A stretch of 64,000 nt of DNA, taken from the NCBI GenBank assembly GCA_032622095.1, contig CP136069.1:89270618-89334617 (forward strand). Reading direction: 5' to 3'. This document shows, piece by piece, positions 11,738-22,020 of the stretch. The translations under genes and the position numbers were made by a program. Positions within the stretch are counted from its first letter, which is position 1. Each line of letters begins with the position of its first letter. A model generated the notes under the pieces. The model was not told where the DNA came from. It worked only from the letters and a program-made list of their open reading frames with translations, and ran no database searches. Source of the stretch: Siphonodentalium dalli (taxonomy: Eukaryota > Mollusca > Scaphopoda > Gadilida > Siphonodentaliidae).

Positions 11738-12250
11738 TTTAGCTCAACTTGAGAAAGAAATTTGAGCTATTGCTATGGGTTGGCGTCCATGATGAGTCAA
11801 CAATTTCCTTTAGCCCACCCAACAGGTCATATCTCTCAAATGATCATCACCAAACTTCATATGGATATTCGGGGTGACCTCTGGATGGGAGCTAGCCATC
11901 AATTTTTTTCTGAAATTTGTTAAAAACATGGCCACCAGCAGCCATCTTGGATTTCAAGTTTAATCCATCGGCACACCCTGCAGCTCAAAGAATTCTTTGA
12001 AAATATACAAGCATGTTTTGGATCTCCTCTCGATAGGAGTTATCGAATTTGAAAGTTTTTTTTTATGAAAAATATGGCCGTCGGCAGCCATCTTGCATTT
12101 TACTCTCTGCATGACTTAGTACTTCAGCATGCCCTACAGTGAACATTTTTCATCCAATTCAGCCCAATCTTCATATGGCTCTTGACCTCTGACAGGTTGA
12201 CCTCTGGTATTGCTTAAACATTTGAATTTGGTATTCCTTATCGCTCTGTT
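11738..12250. repeat. Diverged relative of the 8406 array
   Basis: It has the same layout: inverted repeat AGCTCAACTTGAG/AAATTTGAGCT, a CATGATGAGTCAACAATTTCC entry, and units with GCCACCAGCAGCCATCTTGGATTT. Only two or three units are present and they are strongly diverged. Confidence 0.65.
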
Positions 12251-12315
12251 GACTGTAATGTATGGCATTTTTCCCTCTCATTTTGAGCCAAAAAATTCAT
12301 TGACTCTTTCATTAA

Positions 12316-12696
12316 AGATGGTCTATCTCTTCCTATAACAAGTTTTATAGTCACCTGGGTATAACATAATAAATATGAATCGAAGACCCCTGTCTGGAAA
12401 CATTTCTATCAATTAATATTGGATTTTTTTTTTATTTTCTGATATAATATACATAGTCAATTTGGGACATTTACTTCTCATGTTCCTTTCGAGCGTACCA
12501 TGCGAGATAACTCTATCTAAAAATTCTAAATAGTAATGAAAAAATGTCCCGCTTGTTTTTCACATTATATAAGAAAATATCGATATAAAATCAACATTAA
12601 TTGATAGAAACATTTCCGGATAGGTGTTTTTGAATTATATCTATTATTTTATACCCTGTAAACTATATAAAATGCTTAGGAAGAGATAGATCATCT
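12316..12696. mobile_element. TTAA-flanked foldback element
   Basis: Arms of about 110 bp are inverted: AGATGGTCTATCTCTTCC at the left and its near complement GGAAGAGATAGATCATCT at the right. TTAA lies on both sides (12312-12315 and 12697-12700). It is non-coding. Half copies occur near 40575 and 41400-41440. TTAA duplication is typical of piggyBac-type insertion; the superfamily is inferred from the target alone. Confidence 0.68.
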
Positions 12697-12782
12697 TTAA
12701 TGCTTAATATAGTCATTGAACATTTTAGCAAGTCGCATATTTGCCGCTGTTGAATAAACATAAATCTCTCTATTTTTGTTTC

Positions 12783-12929
12783 AACGTAAGTCATGTGTCC
12801 ATGGTTTCTAGTATCATCTCAGCCTCAATCAACGTAAGTCATGTGTCCATGGTTTCTAGTATCATCTCAGCCTCAATCAACGTAAGTCATGTGTCCATGG
12901 TTTCTAGTATCATCTCAGCCTCAATCATT
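12783..12929. repeat. 48-bp tandem triplication just upstream of exon 4
   Basis: Three near-identical 48-bp units start at 12783, 12831 and 12879. Each holds AACGTAAGTCATG and TTTCTAGTATCATCTCAG. The unit is a multiple of three and keeps one frame open through the array into exon 4. It ends 15 bases before the acceptor of exon 4, so it is intronic by default. Confidence 0.9.
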
Positions 12930-12944
12930 AGATTTTTTCTACAG

Positions 12945-13098
12945 GTGAATGGATTCAACTGCTCATGTGCACCAGGTTGGGAAGGTGAACAATGTGCAAC
13001 TAATATCAACGAATGTAATCCAGATCCCTGTTTTAATGGAGCGACATGTACTGATCTCATCAACGGGTTTAATTGTTCCTGTGTTCTTGGTTTTGAAG
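12945..13098 (+). CDS. crb: Crumbs-like exon 4: EGF modules
   Basis: The acceptor GATTTTTTCTACAG is strong. The exon enters in phase 0 and finishes an EGF (VNGFNCSCAPGWEGEQCATN). It then encodes most of the next (INECNPDPCFNGATC to SCVLGFE) and leaves in phase 1 at GAAG/GTAAGA. An upstream Met-initiated frame overlaps it but is not needed. Confidence 0.9.
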
Positions 13099-13654
13099 GT
13101 AAGAAGTGAACAGATTGAAGTGAAACTTACTGCATGCAATCATTGGTTCTTGTAAACAGTTTTTTTTTTATCAAATTAAATTTGCAACATCTGTTTACTG
13201 TTTTTGTATGTTTTGTATTTCCTCATTATATTTTTATCTTGTTGGCATGAATTGTTTAGCAGTAAACTTCAAATACAGTTATTCAGGAGACAGATTCCTG
13301 TAGTTTTTTCCTCCTCAAAAACGTTATTTATCTATGGTTTTCCTTGACGGATACAACATACTTAGATAGGTATGGAGCATAGTATACTTTGTGAACCAAA
13401 TTATATCAACCTGTGTTATATCTTGCTAATTGTATATGATCCATAATAAATGTGCACCTCGGTTGACAGCATATTTGTCTGAGGATAGAGAAGATCTTAC
13501 ATTCTGTGGCCCAGTTGATAAGTGCATGGCATATTAGGACAACATAAACGATTGCGGTCAGTGGTTTCCATGTGCATTGGAGTGGTTTCCCGATGAATTT
13601 AACCATGCCCAGTCTTTTCTCCTTTTCAAAAACTGTCGTATTATGGAAGCCTGG

Positions 13655-14075
13655 ATATAGTGTGTCTGACATTTGCAGAATAAGGTCCCAAGAGGGTAAA
13701 TATAGTGAACCTACCCCACACAGTGGGCTATCATCACAAAATTCCCCCTCTGGGGACCTCATTCTTCTTTGGCCTCATCTTTTGTGAAATATCTATAGTC
13801 TCAAATTAACATTGTTTTTAGTTACTTTCTCCCATATAGAAAGTTTCTATATCCCCTACTTTGCAGAAGATAAAATGCATGATCAAGGTGACTTATGGGT
13901 GAACATCAACAACTTCAACTGGGGAACTTCAATATGATCATAGGTCTCCCAATTCAGGCCTAAGCAGAATGAGGTTCCCAGATGTTGAATTTGGTGATGC
14001 TAACTCACCATGCAAGATAGCATCACCAAATTCACCCTCTGGGGACCTCATTCTGCAAATGTCAGACACTATATC
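13655..14075. repeat. GAGGTCCCC palindromic composite, copy 1
   Basis: Two inverted segments built on GAATGAGGTCCCCAGAGGGT flank a shared middle that contains TTCTATATCCCCTA and GTTGAACTTC-like sequence. Related copies lie at 18489, 20860, 26915 and 50945. The right end stops about 80 bases before exon 5. Confidence 0.65.
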
Positions 14076-14156
14076 CAGGCTTGGTTTTATGATATGGCTG
14101 CGATGGCTGAAATGACAATAAACAAAACCAACCTTAAATGTCCATTTATTTCTCAG

Positions 14157-14498
14157 GACCAACCTGCTCAAGCAACATTTATGATTGTCTGCCAGACAGC
14201 TGTAGTAATAACGGGAGCTGTGTTGATGGCGTGAACAGCTTCACCTGTGACTGTCGTCCAGAATGGATGGGAGCAACATGCGATAGTATTTACTATGCAT
14301 GCTCGTTTAGTCCATGTCAGAACAATGCTACATGTAACACGACTAAGCCATCTCATGATTACATCTGCTCCTGTGTCACCGGATTCCGAGGCACTAATTG
14401 TTCAGAGAATATTGATGACTGTGCAGGAGTTGAGTGCCAAAACCGGTTTCATCAATGCTTTGATGAAGTAAATACCTACACATGTGCCTGTCCAATTG
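14157..14498 (+). CDS. crb: Crumbs-like exon 5: EGF modules
   Basis: The acceptor is TTTCTCAG and the entry phase 1. It finishes one EGF (GPTCSSN), encodes IYDCLPDSC to TCDS and a less typical module starting YYACSFSPC with a long KPSHDY loop, then most of IDDCAGVEC to CACPI. The donor is TTG/GTAAGA in phase 1. The modules starting IYDC and IYYAC lack the second acidic residue of the calcium-binding consensus. Confidence 0.92.
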
Positions 14499-14579
14499 GT
14501 AAGATAATCACCGATGGTCATTTCCTAATATCAAATTGTGTGTACCTATGATTGAATTGTTGAAACATTATGGTATTAA

Positions 14580-15968
14580 GGCCAAAATAAAAAAAAGTTT
14601 TTTGATTTTCGGGCAATTTTTTTTGAGAATCGATGAGGGAGCGAGGGTTTTATTTTTATTTTTTATTTTTGTTATGGGGATAATGCCCATAGTTAGCATG
14701 GGTTATTATACCTTGCCAGGTTAAGAAAATCTAAGGAGAACATTGTTTTGATATATTCCATATAAAGAATGACCAATTAGCACATTATACTAGCCGCACA
14801 TCATATATATATATTGTTGGTATATTTGATATATGTATGTACCTTTTTATAGTATATATCTATTTATATCAGACCTGTTTACTTTCATAATTGGAAATAG
14901 GGAGATTTGTCCTCAGAAATAGGGAGATTTAGTGAAAAATAGTGAGAGTTTTTTCAATGTCAGTAACATGGAAAACACTTCATATTTTTTATTTAAATGT
15001 CATAGACTGTTTGTTGCATTTAATTTTAGTTTGCATCTGCCACACCTCAGTTACCTGTTTCTTGATTTTCTGCATTCAAAGGCACACCCTTTCGGTAGTA
15101 TTCACAGTTTAGTACATCTATGATCTATGCACAATTAACAGCCTTGACACCGACTACCGAGTGTCTCTAATTTCTAAAATCACTGAATCATTGGGAATAA
15201 AATTATGATTTTTCGGTTATGGATCACGCTTTATTTCCAACGAGCCAAAATACAATTAAAAATATATTTGCACACTATAAAATGGTGCTCTCGGATAATT
15301 TTGTCGGCAAATATATTCAGTAACATCGGTGAATTTAAACACTGTTAAAGAGAATACGCATCCATGGACAGAATTGTTGGTAAGAATGGTTTGAGGTCCA
15401 TTCGATTCGCGTTCTCTGTTACTGCGTATATAAAACACGGAATACAACAAAGACGGAAACGGAACTAAAACAAACAAAGTTTAAATCGGGATTATAAATT
15501 TTATATCTATCTATATACTTTAATATTTATCCATCTATACTATAGTAACAACTGTACATGCTAGCCTTAAAAACTTCAAATACTATTAAATTAAACCAGC
15601 ATACAAATCGCCAATACGCACCATATTTCTTTCCGGTTTGCATTCCCGAAATTGGAAATCACATAATTGTTTACAGCACGGAAACACATTTGACTTAATA
15701 AACTTGGGGTTTGGGCAGCTTGTGGTGACAATATACCTCGTAGTTATCGTTGCCTAGTGTCTGTTGTTGAATACCAACACATACACCATTGTATGTCTAT
15801 CATATTCGATGTTTGAAACATAACTAATTTCTCTTTTCTAGTTTCCTATTTTTGTGTTATCATTTGACAGGTTCGGTCAATTTGAAAATCGTAATAAAAT
15901 GCTTCAACGCGGGCCTTTTTTCCAGACGCGGCTATGCCCGAGAATCAAAACCTTTTTTTTTTTTGGCC
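14580..15968 (-). mobile_element. PIF/Harbinger-like non-autonomous element, copy 2
   Basis: This is an inverse-orientation copy of the 946-4299 element with the same GGCC plus A-run inverted ends. The flanking triplet TAA is duplicated (14577-14579 and 15969-15971). It lacks both insertions found in copy 1 and so preserves the empty sites. The 1389 bp length equals copy 1 minus its Helitron and LINE insert to within a few tens of bases. It is non-coding. Confidence 0.75.
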
Positions 15969-15969
15969 T

Positions 15970-16148
15970 AAGCCTTTCATGATGGAAGTAATGTGCTGGT
16001 GCGGCATTGAAGGGAGCCTCGCATATATAAGATAATGCACTGGCTTACAAGTCAAAGTGAATATCGCTAGTCCAATGTATTCTCTTATTTCTCTTATATA
16101 TGTGAGGCTCCCTGATGGAAACTCGCATATATGAAAGAATGCATTGGC
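15970..16148. repeat. Double-hairpin TTAA element, partial copy
   Basis: It carries GGAGCCTCGCATATATAAG and the second hairpin around GAGGCTCCCTGATGGAAACTCG, with truncated outer ends. It begins directly at the end of the preceding element. Confidence 0.65.
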
Positions 16149-16456
16149 TTAGCCTCTTCGCTGCTATGATGTCCGTAACTATTACGAATGTAAAAGTGCC
16201 CACCCTGTGCTATATGACACAAGCATTAGGCCATTATAAATAACTGGAACTCAGAAATTGGTGGAATGGAATAACTGTATTTCGAAGTTTCAAACAGTGT
16301 ATTATGTTCCATGATTGTGAACGATAATAGCCTTTCAACTAAGTCAGATTTATGGTTCTTGTGATATTCCTGTTATATTTTCCCACTGGAAAATGGCAAT
16401 AACATCAACAGCCCAGAACAGGATGCCATAACGTCATTTAGCAGCGAAGAGGTTAA
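16149..16456. mobile_element. TTAA-type element, CCTCTTCGCTGCTA ends, copy 1
   Basis: The left end CCTCTTCGCTGCTA and right end TAGCAGCGAAGAGG are inverted. The flanks are TTAG at the left and TTAA at the right. A second direct-orientation copy starts at 17134. It is non-coding. Confidence 0.6.
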
Positions 16457-16611
16457 GCACACGCACTTTCCATTGAAGGATTTCAGAAATATGTAATTGA
16501 TAACATCGGCAGATTAATTATTTCATTGTTTTGAGGTTCACATCATTGATAATTATTAACTTCCTCATTATAATTTTAACCCCTTCTTTACTAACCACTC
16601 ATTTGATGAGT

Positions 16612-16720
16612 ACAATAATGCCCTAAATAATTGACTCCTTAACCACAGCAGAATTATGTGTAATTTTTCAGGATTTAGTCGGAAATATGGCTTGTTGCCA
16701 TTCATCAGAAAGCTCTCATT
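16612..16720. repeat. CAGTAATGCCC foldback MITE, half copy
   Basis: One arm only: AATGCCCTAAATAATTGACT through GGATTTAGTCGGAAATATGG to TTCATCAGAAAGCTCTCA. The complementary arm is missing. Confidence 0.75.
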
Positions 16721-17133
16721 GTAGGTATTATTTTTAATTATATGCAACTTATTAAAGTATACCAGCCTCAATGAAAACTTTACAGAACATTGCTTTTTTC
16801 TGACTATCATAACTGATGAAAGTTTGATTATGACAGAAAGAAGGTATTGCCGATTTTGTGAAAACTAAAGAAGATTACATTATTACTTTCGACATATCAC
16901 TGCTGACCATGCCAGTTTGATAGATTTGTTGATCGAGTTTCCATCTGTATTGTCTGTAAGTCAGCAAACATAATGAATAATCCACGTTCGATGATGTTTT
17001 ATGACTAGATAGTTCACATCCCATAATTAGAAACCCACTTGCCAACACTTTTGCCAAATGTAATGTTTTTTTTGCCAAATGAAAATATTTTATGACATTG
17101 CAAATTTGGCAAGCAGCAGCATGAAGCCTTCTA

Positions 17134-17375
17134 TTAACCTCTTCGCTGCTATGATGTCCATAACTATTACGGACGTAAAAGTGCACCCTGTGTGCTATAT
17201 GGTCCATAGTACCTACTTCAGCATGCTAACAGTAGGCCATTATTAATAAACTGGAATTGAAGATTGGTGCATCGGAATGACTGATCTCAAAGTTTCACAC
17301 AGTGTTTGATGTTCCACGATTGTGAATGATAATAGCCTTTCAACTGAGTCAGTTTTATGGTTTTTGGGATATGGA
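17134..17375. mobile_element. TTAA-type element, CCTCTTCGCTGCTA ends, truncated copy 2
   Basis: It starts TTAACCTCTTCGCTGCTATG and follows copy 1 through TTCCACGATTGTGAATGATA, AATAGCCTTTCAACTGAGTC and GGTTTTTGGGATAT. It loses homology before the right terminus. Confidence 0.6.
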
Positions 17376-17639
17376 ATGAGCACTTAATGCTCTTTTATTC
17401 TGCAAGTTGACTCATAAGAATGTAAATATAAATAGTTGATGTTGATTTTGTTGAGTTCCATAGGGTATGGATGCAAGTTGGTCTGACATGTTTATGTGTT
17501 GAATGCTTTCGCTTTCCACACAAAATGTCAGAACAACTTGTAAGCAAATCAACAACCATTTCTTAATTATACCCTATTGATATAATGTCTTGCTCACTTC
17601 TGTGACAGTCAAAACTAAATGCTGATATAACATCCCAAA

Positions 17640-17875
17640 TTTAATCGCTAATCATTTCTATACTAAATACTCATTGACGAGTAGTTTCTTAGGAAATGTT
17701 CTAATACTTATTTATCTGAACATTTCCCACCAATGAATATGAATTATCCTGCTGTATTTCTGTCTGTCATCTGCTTGTATTACCTAAACACCCCTCCAAA
17801 TGAATAATAGGCCTTTCCTATAACTAAATGGGAGAATCTATTTAGTATAGAAAGGTTTAATGGTGGATTGTGTAA
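17640..17875. repeat. TTCTATACTAAAT/TTAA palindromic family copy
   Basis: It begins TTTCTATACTAAATACTCAT and ends ATTTAGTATAGAAAGGTTTAA, with GAACATTTCCCACCAATGAA in the middle. The ends are inverted. Confidence 0.6.
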
Positions 17876-18194
17876 GGTGTGTGAAGAGATATATCCCCTT
17901 TTCAGACGATAAAAAGCTATTTTTTTTCTCAAAATAGGACTCTGCGCATGCACGCAGAAACAAACCCTCATTAGCTTGGCTATCAATGTCATGTGGGTAA
18001 ACGTGTGCAAAGTAGAAGTACAACTCTAGTTGATAGGTGCATTTATTATACTGTAATTTCGTATCAAATATCGTATGATTTCCGGACCGGTATTCTGGTC
18101 TCCCGGGATATAGGAATATAAGGATTGGACCGGTATTCCGGTCTCTCTGGTTGAAAGGGTTAAGATTGCTCTATTGTCTTTTGTCTCATTACAG

Positions 18195-18482
18195 GTTACA
18201 CAGGAGACAACTGCTCCGTTGATATCAATGAATGTGAATCTAATCCATGCCAAAATGGAGCAACTTGCCGCAATCTGACTGGACGATATGAGTGCGAGTG
18301 TGTACAGAAGCTTCATCATGTAGCGGGCATTGATCTTCTCTCAGGTTACACTGGCGTCAACTGTGAGCAGGATATAAATGAATGTGACCAGCCCATCTGT
18401 CAAAACGGAGGGGAATGTACGAACTCTGATGGAGAGTTCAGCTGCGTCTGTCCCAAGTCTAATGAGAATATATACTTCATAG
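18195..18482 (+). CDS. crb: Crumbs-like exon 6: EGF modules, one with an insert
   Basis: The acceptor is ATTACAG and the entry phase 1. It finishes an EGF (YTGDNCSVD), then encodes INECESNPC to YECECVQ and INECDQPIC to [13 protein letters not shown], leaving in phase 1 at ATAG/GTAAAT. The first complete EGF has about 12 extra residues ([12 protein letters not shown]) between CVQ and GYTG, where the family has none. The bases ending the insert (GATCTTCTCTCAG then GTTACAC) look like a 3' splice site. No proper donor lies upstream, so the exon is kept whole. Confidence 0.88.
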
Positions 18483-18488
18483 GTAAAT

Positions 18489-19015
18489 AGACTCAGATTG
18501 ACGTTCCCAAATGGTGAATATTGTGATGTACACCCATTGGGAACCTTGATTATGTCTACCAATTTGGAGATATAGAGAAACTAAATTAAAAAACAAATAG
18601 AATATATTTGAAGAAGATTCTGTAGAAATTTGATAATAAAGAAACATTCCAGAGAAGATGAGGCTTAAGCAGAATGAGGTCCCCAGAGGGTGAATTAATA
18701 ATGCTAGCCCACTATGCGGGATATTGTCACTAAATTCAACCTCTGTGGACCTCATTCTGCAAATGACAGACACAGTAAACTCAGGCTTGTGACTAACCAG
18801 GCCTAACAGAATGAGGTCCCCAGAGGGTGAATTTAGTGACACTATCCCGCATAGCGGGCTAGCATCACTAAATTCACCCTCTGGGGACCTCATTCTGCTT
18901 AGATCTCATTTTCTGTGGAATGTTTCTCTATTATCAAATTTCTATAGAATCTTCTTCACATAGGTTTGATTTGTTTTTTTATTTTTCTTTCTCTATATCG
19001 CCAAATTTGCAGAAT
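18489..19015. repeat. GAGGTCCCC palindromic composite, copy 2 (large palindrome)
   Basis: Arms of about 150-190 bp are inverted around two central GAATGAGGTCCCCAGAGGGT hairpins. The outer arms share GAAGAAGATTCTGTAGAAAT and TTGATAATAAAGAAACATTC with their complements on the right. It starts within ten bases of the exon 6 donor. Confidence 0.7.
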
Positions 19016-19029
19016 TAAGACACATTGCA

Positions 19030-19110
19030 TAATCGAGGTCCCAAACCGTGCATTATGGATAATGTCATTATCAAACTGCATTATGGATAATTTCATTATC
19101 AAACTGTACA
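19030..19110. repeat. Short tandem repeat broken by an insertion
   Basis: Units of about 34 bp with GCATTATGGATAATGTCATT and ATCAAACTG continue on the far side of the 19115-20426 element (20431-20480), marking it as the insertion target. Confidence 0.75.
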
Positions 19111-19114
19111 TTAA

Positions 19115-20426
19115 CTCATTCAGTGTCGTATATATAAGTCTCCCGAAAAGCGCCAACGATTTGCCGGCGACGTATATATACGTCGCCCAGAACATCTCGC
19201 TTAAAACATGGTCTACTGGGCGACAAACTCACAATTTCATTATTGGTGTACATGTTTAAAACACTGTGGATTACAATTTACATCTTGGGAGAATTTTCAT
19301 CGGGGGAGGGGTGAGTGGCGGCTGGTATATTTATACGCGCATGCGTAGCCGAAGATATCTCTGTTTAAACGACGTATCGGGCAGCTCCGTACGTTGAGGC
19401 ATTCGGGAGATAGAGCCGCCTGAATATAGGTGGTGAAAAATTGTGTGTTTTGTGGGCGTGACTAAAGTTTTGCAGAGTTCAAACTCTCTAAGAGGTCAAC
19501 GTATACAGCGTCCATATCTGTTAATTGGAGACCGATTTTGATTGCGTAAAAGGCGATTACTATCAAGTCAGGCATGCCCTAATCCATAGAACACTTGGTT
19601 TATCGCCAAATTATCGAGGAACACCGATTTGGACAACGCGCACATTACGTCAATCAAAATATGTACCTTAAGGGGTTCGCCAAATTACAATGATAAATTA
19701 CTACAGGAAACATTGTCAATATATTGCTCTTACATGTTTTAAGATATCGAACGGACATTTGGTAGTGAGGGGTTTTTCGATGTGCTGAATTCGATTGAAT
19801 TGTCACCGAGTTACTCTGATTGCCCAAATTTGTGTCATTGACGCCATACATGTAGCTACGTGTACCGCACGAACGGGGAACTATAGTAAATGCTGCACAG
19901 CGAAAGTACGATTGTTGTAGGCCTTTAGAACGGACACAATTGATTTTCAAATTGTTTTCAGTTTTGCCATTTGCTTTTCTAGGAATCGGTTATTGTAAAC
20001 CTCATCCCATTTAGAAAATTCGTTAGGTCTCACTAATCACCCCCCCCCCCCCCCAATTCCGATCTTTGCCATAACATAATGCTGTTATTTCACCAGCAAA
20101 ATTTATGCCTAAAAGTACACAGAATATATTAGTTAGATGGCCACATAAAACAACACATTTGCAATTTCATACAATCTGTTAATTTGAAGTATTCGTTGCC
20201 ATGGCAACGTGAAAGTTTGGAGTTGTGATGAACCTGTATTACCGGAATTGGACTGTTAAAGAACTTCTTGAGTAGGGCCTATACTATCAATGTTTGCTGT
20301 CAATTCAATTCTTTCCAATATTGAATAATCAAAGTAAATATCTAGTTAGTGTAAATGATAGCTTTTCTCCCAGGAAACCTGGCACGCACCCATCCGTTTC
20401 CCCCAGGAAACCTGGCACTGAATGAG
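19115..20426. mobile_element. TTAA-flanked 1.3 kb element
   Basis: Short inverted ends CTCATTCAGTGTC and GGCACTGAATGAG sit between TTAA at 19111-19114 and 20427-20430. The host repeat continues across both sides, so the target duplication is clear. The left subterminal region has a perfect 20-bp palindrome GCGACGTATATATACGTCGC (19167-19186). The right end has a duplicated CCCAGGAAACCTGGCAC. No transposase is encoded; piggyBac-like mobilisation is inferred from TTAA. Confidence 0.72.
20040..20054. repeat. Poly-C tract, 15 bases
   Basis: An uninterrupted run of C lies inside the 19115-20426 element. Confidence 0.95.
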
Positions 20427-20489
20427 TTAAGGATAATGTCATTACCAAACTGAGCATTACGGATAATTGTTCATACTTCTTTATTTCAG

Positions 20490-20633
20490 GAGCTTTTTGT
20501 GAGATTAAGTTTTCATACTGTGAAGCTTCGTTAAATGACGACGTCAAAAACGACCCTCCAGCTTGCCACAATGGCGGCACTTGTCATCCAGATGTCTCAG
20601 AATTCACATGTACATGTGCTCCTGGATTTAATG
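20490..20633 (+). CDS. crb: Crumbs-like exon 7: EGF module
   Basis: The acceptor is TTTATTTCAG; both entry and exit are phase 1. It completes an EGF with GAFCEIK and encodes one unusual EGF whose first loop is long (FSYCEASLNDDVKNDPPACHNGGTC to CAPGFN). The donor is AATG/GTATGT. Confidence 0.9.
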
Positions 20634-20859
20634 GTATGTTAAATTTACTCGAAGAGTTTTTGCCAGGTAGAGAGGTTTTGCAAAATCACAATTATAACTA
20701 GCAGTTACAAACATGCTGGTGTCATTAGGCCACACCATTTACTAGATATTAAAATCTCCAGCAGTTACACACATGCTGGCGTCATTAGGAGTCACCATTC
20801 ACAAGATATCAAACAACTTTTTCAATCATGAGGAAGGCAGTAAGCCTTAAATGGTGTGT

Positions 20860-21390
20860 CTGTCATTTGCAGAATGAGGTCCCCAGAGGGTGAATTTAAT
20901 TTAAAAAATATAGTTAAGATGCTTGTGAGCATTTAAGAGAGGCGGAAGACTTTGAACATCGTTTTCAGATTTTATGAAAGTAGTGGAAAGCCTCAATCCT
21001 GAATATAGAGCATCTGTCATTTGCAGAATGAGGTCCACAGAGAGTGAATTTAGTGATGCTATCCCGCACAGTGGGCTAGCATCACCAAATTCACCCATTG
21101 GAGACCTCATTCTGCTTAAGCCACAACTACTATGGGAGACCTAGGATCAGATTGAATTTCCCAGTTGAAGCTGGTGATGTTCCCCCATTAGTCAACTCGA
21201 TTATGTATTTTATCTTCTGCAAATTAGGGGATATAGAAACTTCCTAGAAGGGGAAAAAGTAACTAATGTTAATTTGAGACTATAAATACTTGCCAGAAGA
21301 TGAGGCCTAAGCAGAATGAGGTCCCCAGAGGGTGAATTTGGTGATTCTAGCCCACTGCGAATGACAGACACTCTATATTCAGGCTTGAGT
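20860..21390. repeat. GAGGTCCCC palindromic composite, copy 3
   Basis: It holds GAATGAGGTCC...GAATTTAGTGATGCTATCCC and its complement, the shared middle (GGATATAGAAACTTCCTAGA) and a second hairpin at 21316. It ends about 110 bases before exon 8. Confidence 0.65.
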
Positions 21391-21500
21391 CTGTCCACTA
21401 CTTTCATAAAATCAGAAAACGATGAAGTCTGCCTCTCTAAATGCTCGCAAGCATCTTTAACTGTGTTTTTTCAAAACTATACTGAGCTTTCATTTTACAG

Positions 21501-21723
21501 GCACTCGCTGCAAACATAATATAGATGAGTGCAAGTTGGTTGCGGAGCCATGTTTCTATAACGGGACATGTATCGATGGAATCAATGGGTACAACTGCTC
21601 ATGCATCCCAGGTATAATGGGAAAGAGATGTGAAATCAACATACAAGAATGTGAAGTGACGCCATGCTTCAACGATTCCGACTGCTGCTGGAATGGCGGG
21701 CAGTGCATGGATCAAATCAACAG
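21501..21723 (+). CDS. crb: Crumbs-like exon 8: EGF modules
   Basis: The acceptor is CATTTTACAG, entry phase 1. It finishes an EGF (TRCKHN), encodes IDECKLVAEPC to RCEIN, and begins a module with extra cysteines (IQECEVTPCFNDSDCCWNGGQCMDQIN). It leaves in phase 2 at AACAG/GTGATC. The DCC pair is unusual for an EGF and may add a disulfide or an unpaired Cys. Confidence 0.9.
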
Positions 21724-21748
21724 GTGATCATGATATGTCATCTTTTAA

Positions 21749-21971
21749 AACCCTGTGCCAATGCCTTCTCTTATATATGCGAGTCTCCCATAGGGACCCT
21801 CGCATATTTAAAAGAATGCAAGGCCTAACAATATTTACCTTGACCTTTCAAGTCATAGCATTCTCTTATATACATGAGGCTCCCTATAGGAGACTTGCAT
21901 ATATAAGAGAATGCACTGGCACATTGATCTTTAATGCTGCACCAGCGCATGTCCTATCATGAAAGGGTTAA
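21749..21971. repeat. Double-hairpin TTAA element copy
   Basis: Its two hairpins contain CTTATATATGCGAGTCTCCC and ACATGAGGCTCCCTATAGGA, and the right end is ATCATGAAAGGGTTAA. It starts within 30 bases of the exon 8 donor. Confidence 0.75.
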
Positions 21972-22020
21972 TTAACAGATAAAGTTTTAATTTCGTCATT
22001 TTTTCTGTTTGCCAATCTTA

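Noticed and set aside
12741-13109. A Met-initiated 122-codon frame running through the 48-bp repeats into exon 4
   Set aside because: The strong acceptor at 12944 and the phase-0 join to exon 3 explain the coding part. The upstream half is low-complexity repeat with no signal peptide.
946-15968. The two inverse copies as LTRs or one giant inverted-repeat element
   Set aside because: Each has its own inverted ends and its own 3-bp duplication, so they are separate insertions.
18282-18330. A 45-nt intron inside exon 6
   Set aside because: Possible GT starts give a broken EGF after splicing and the size is below the usual minimum for animals.
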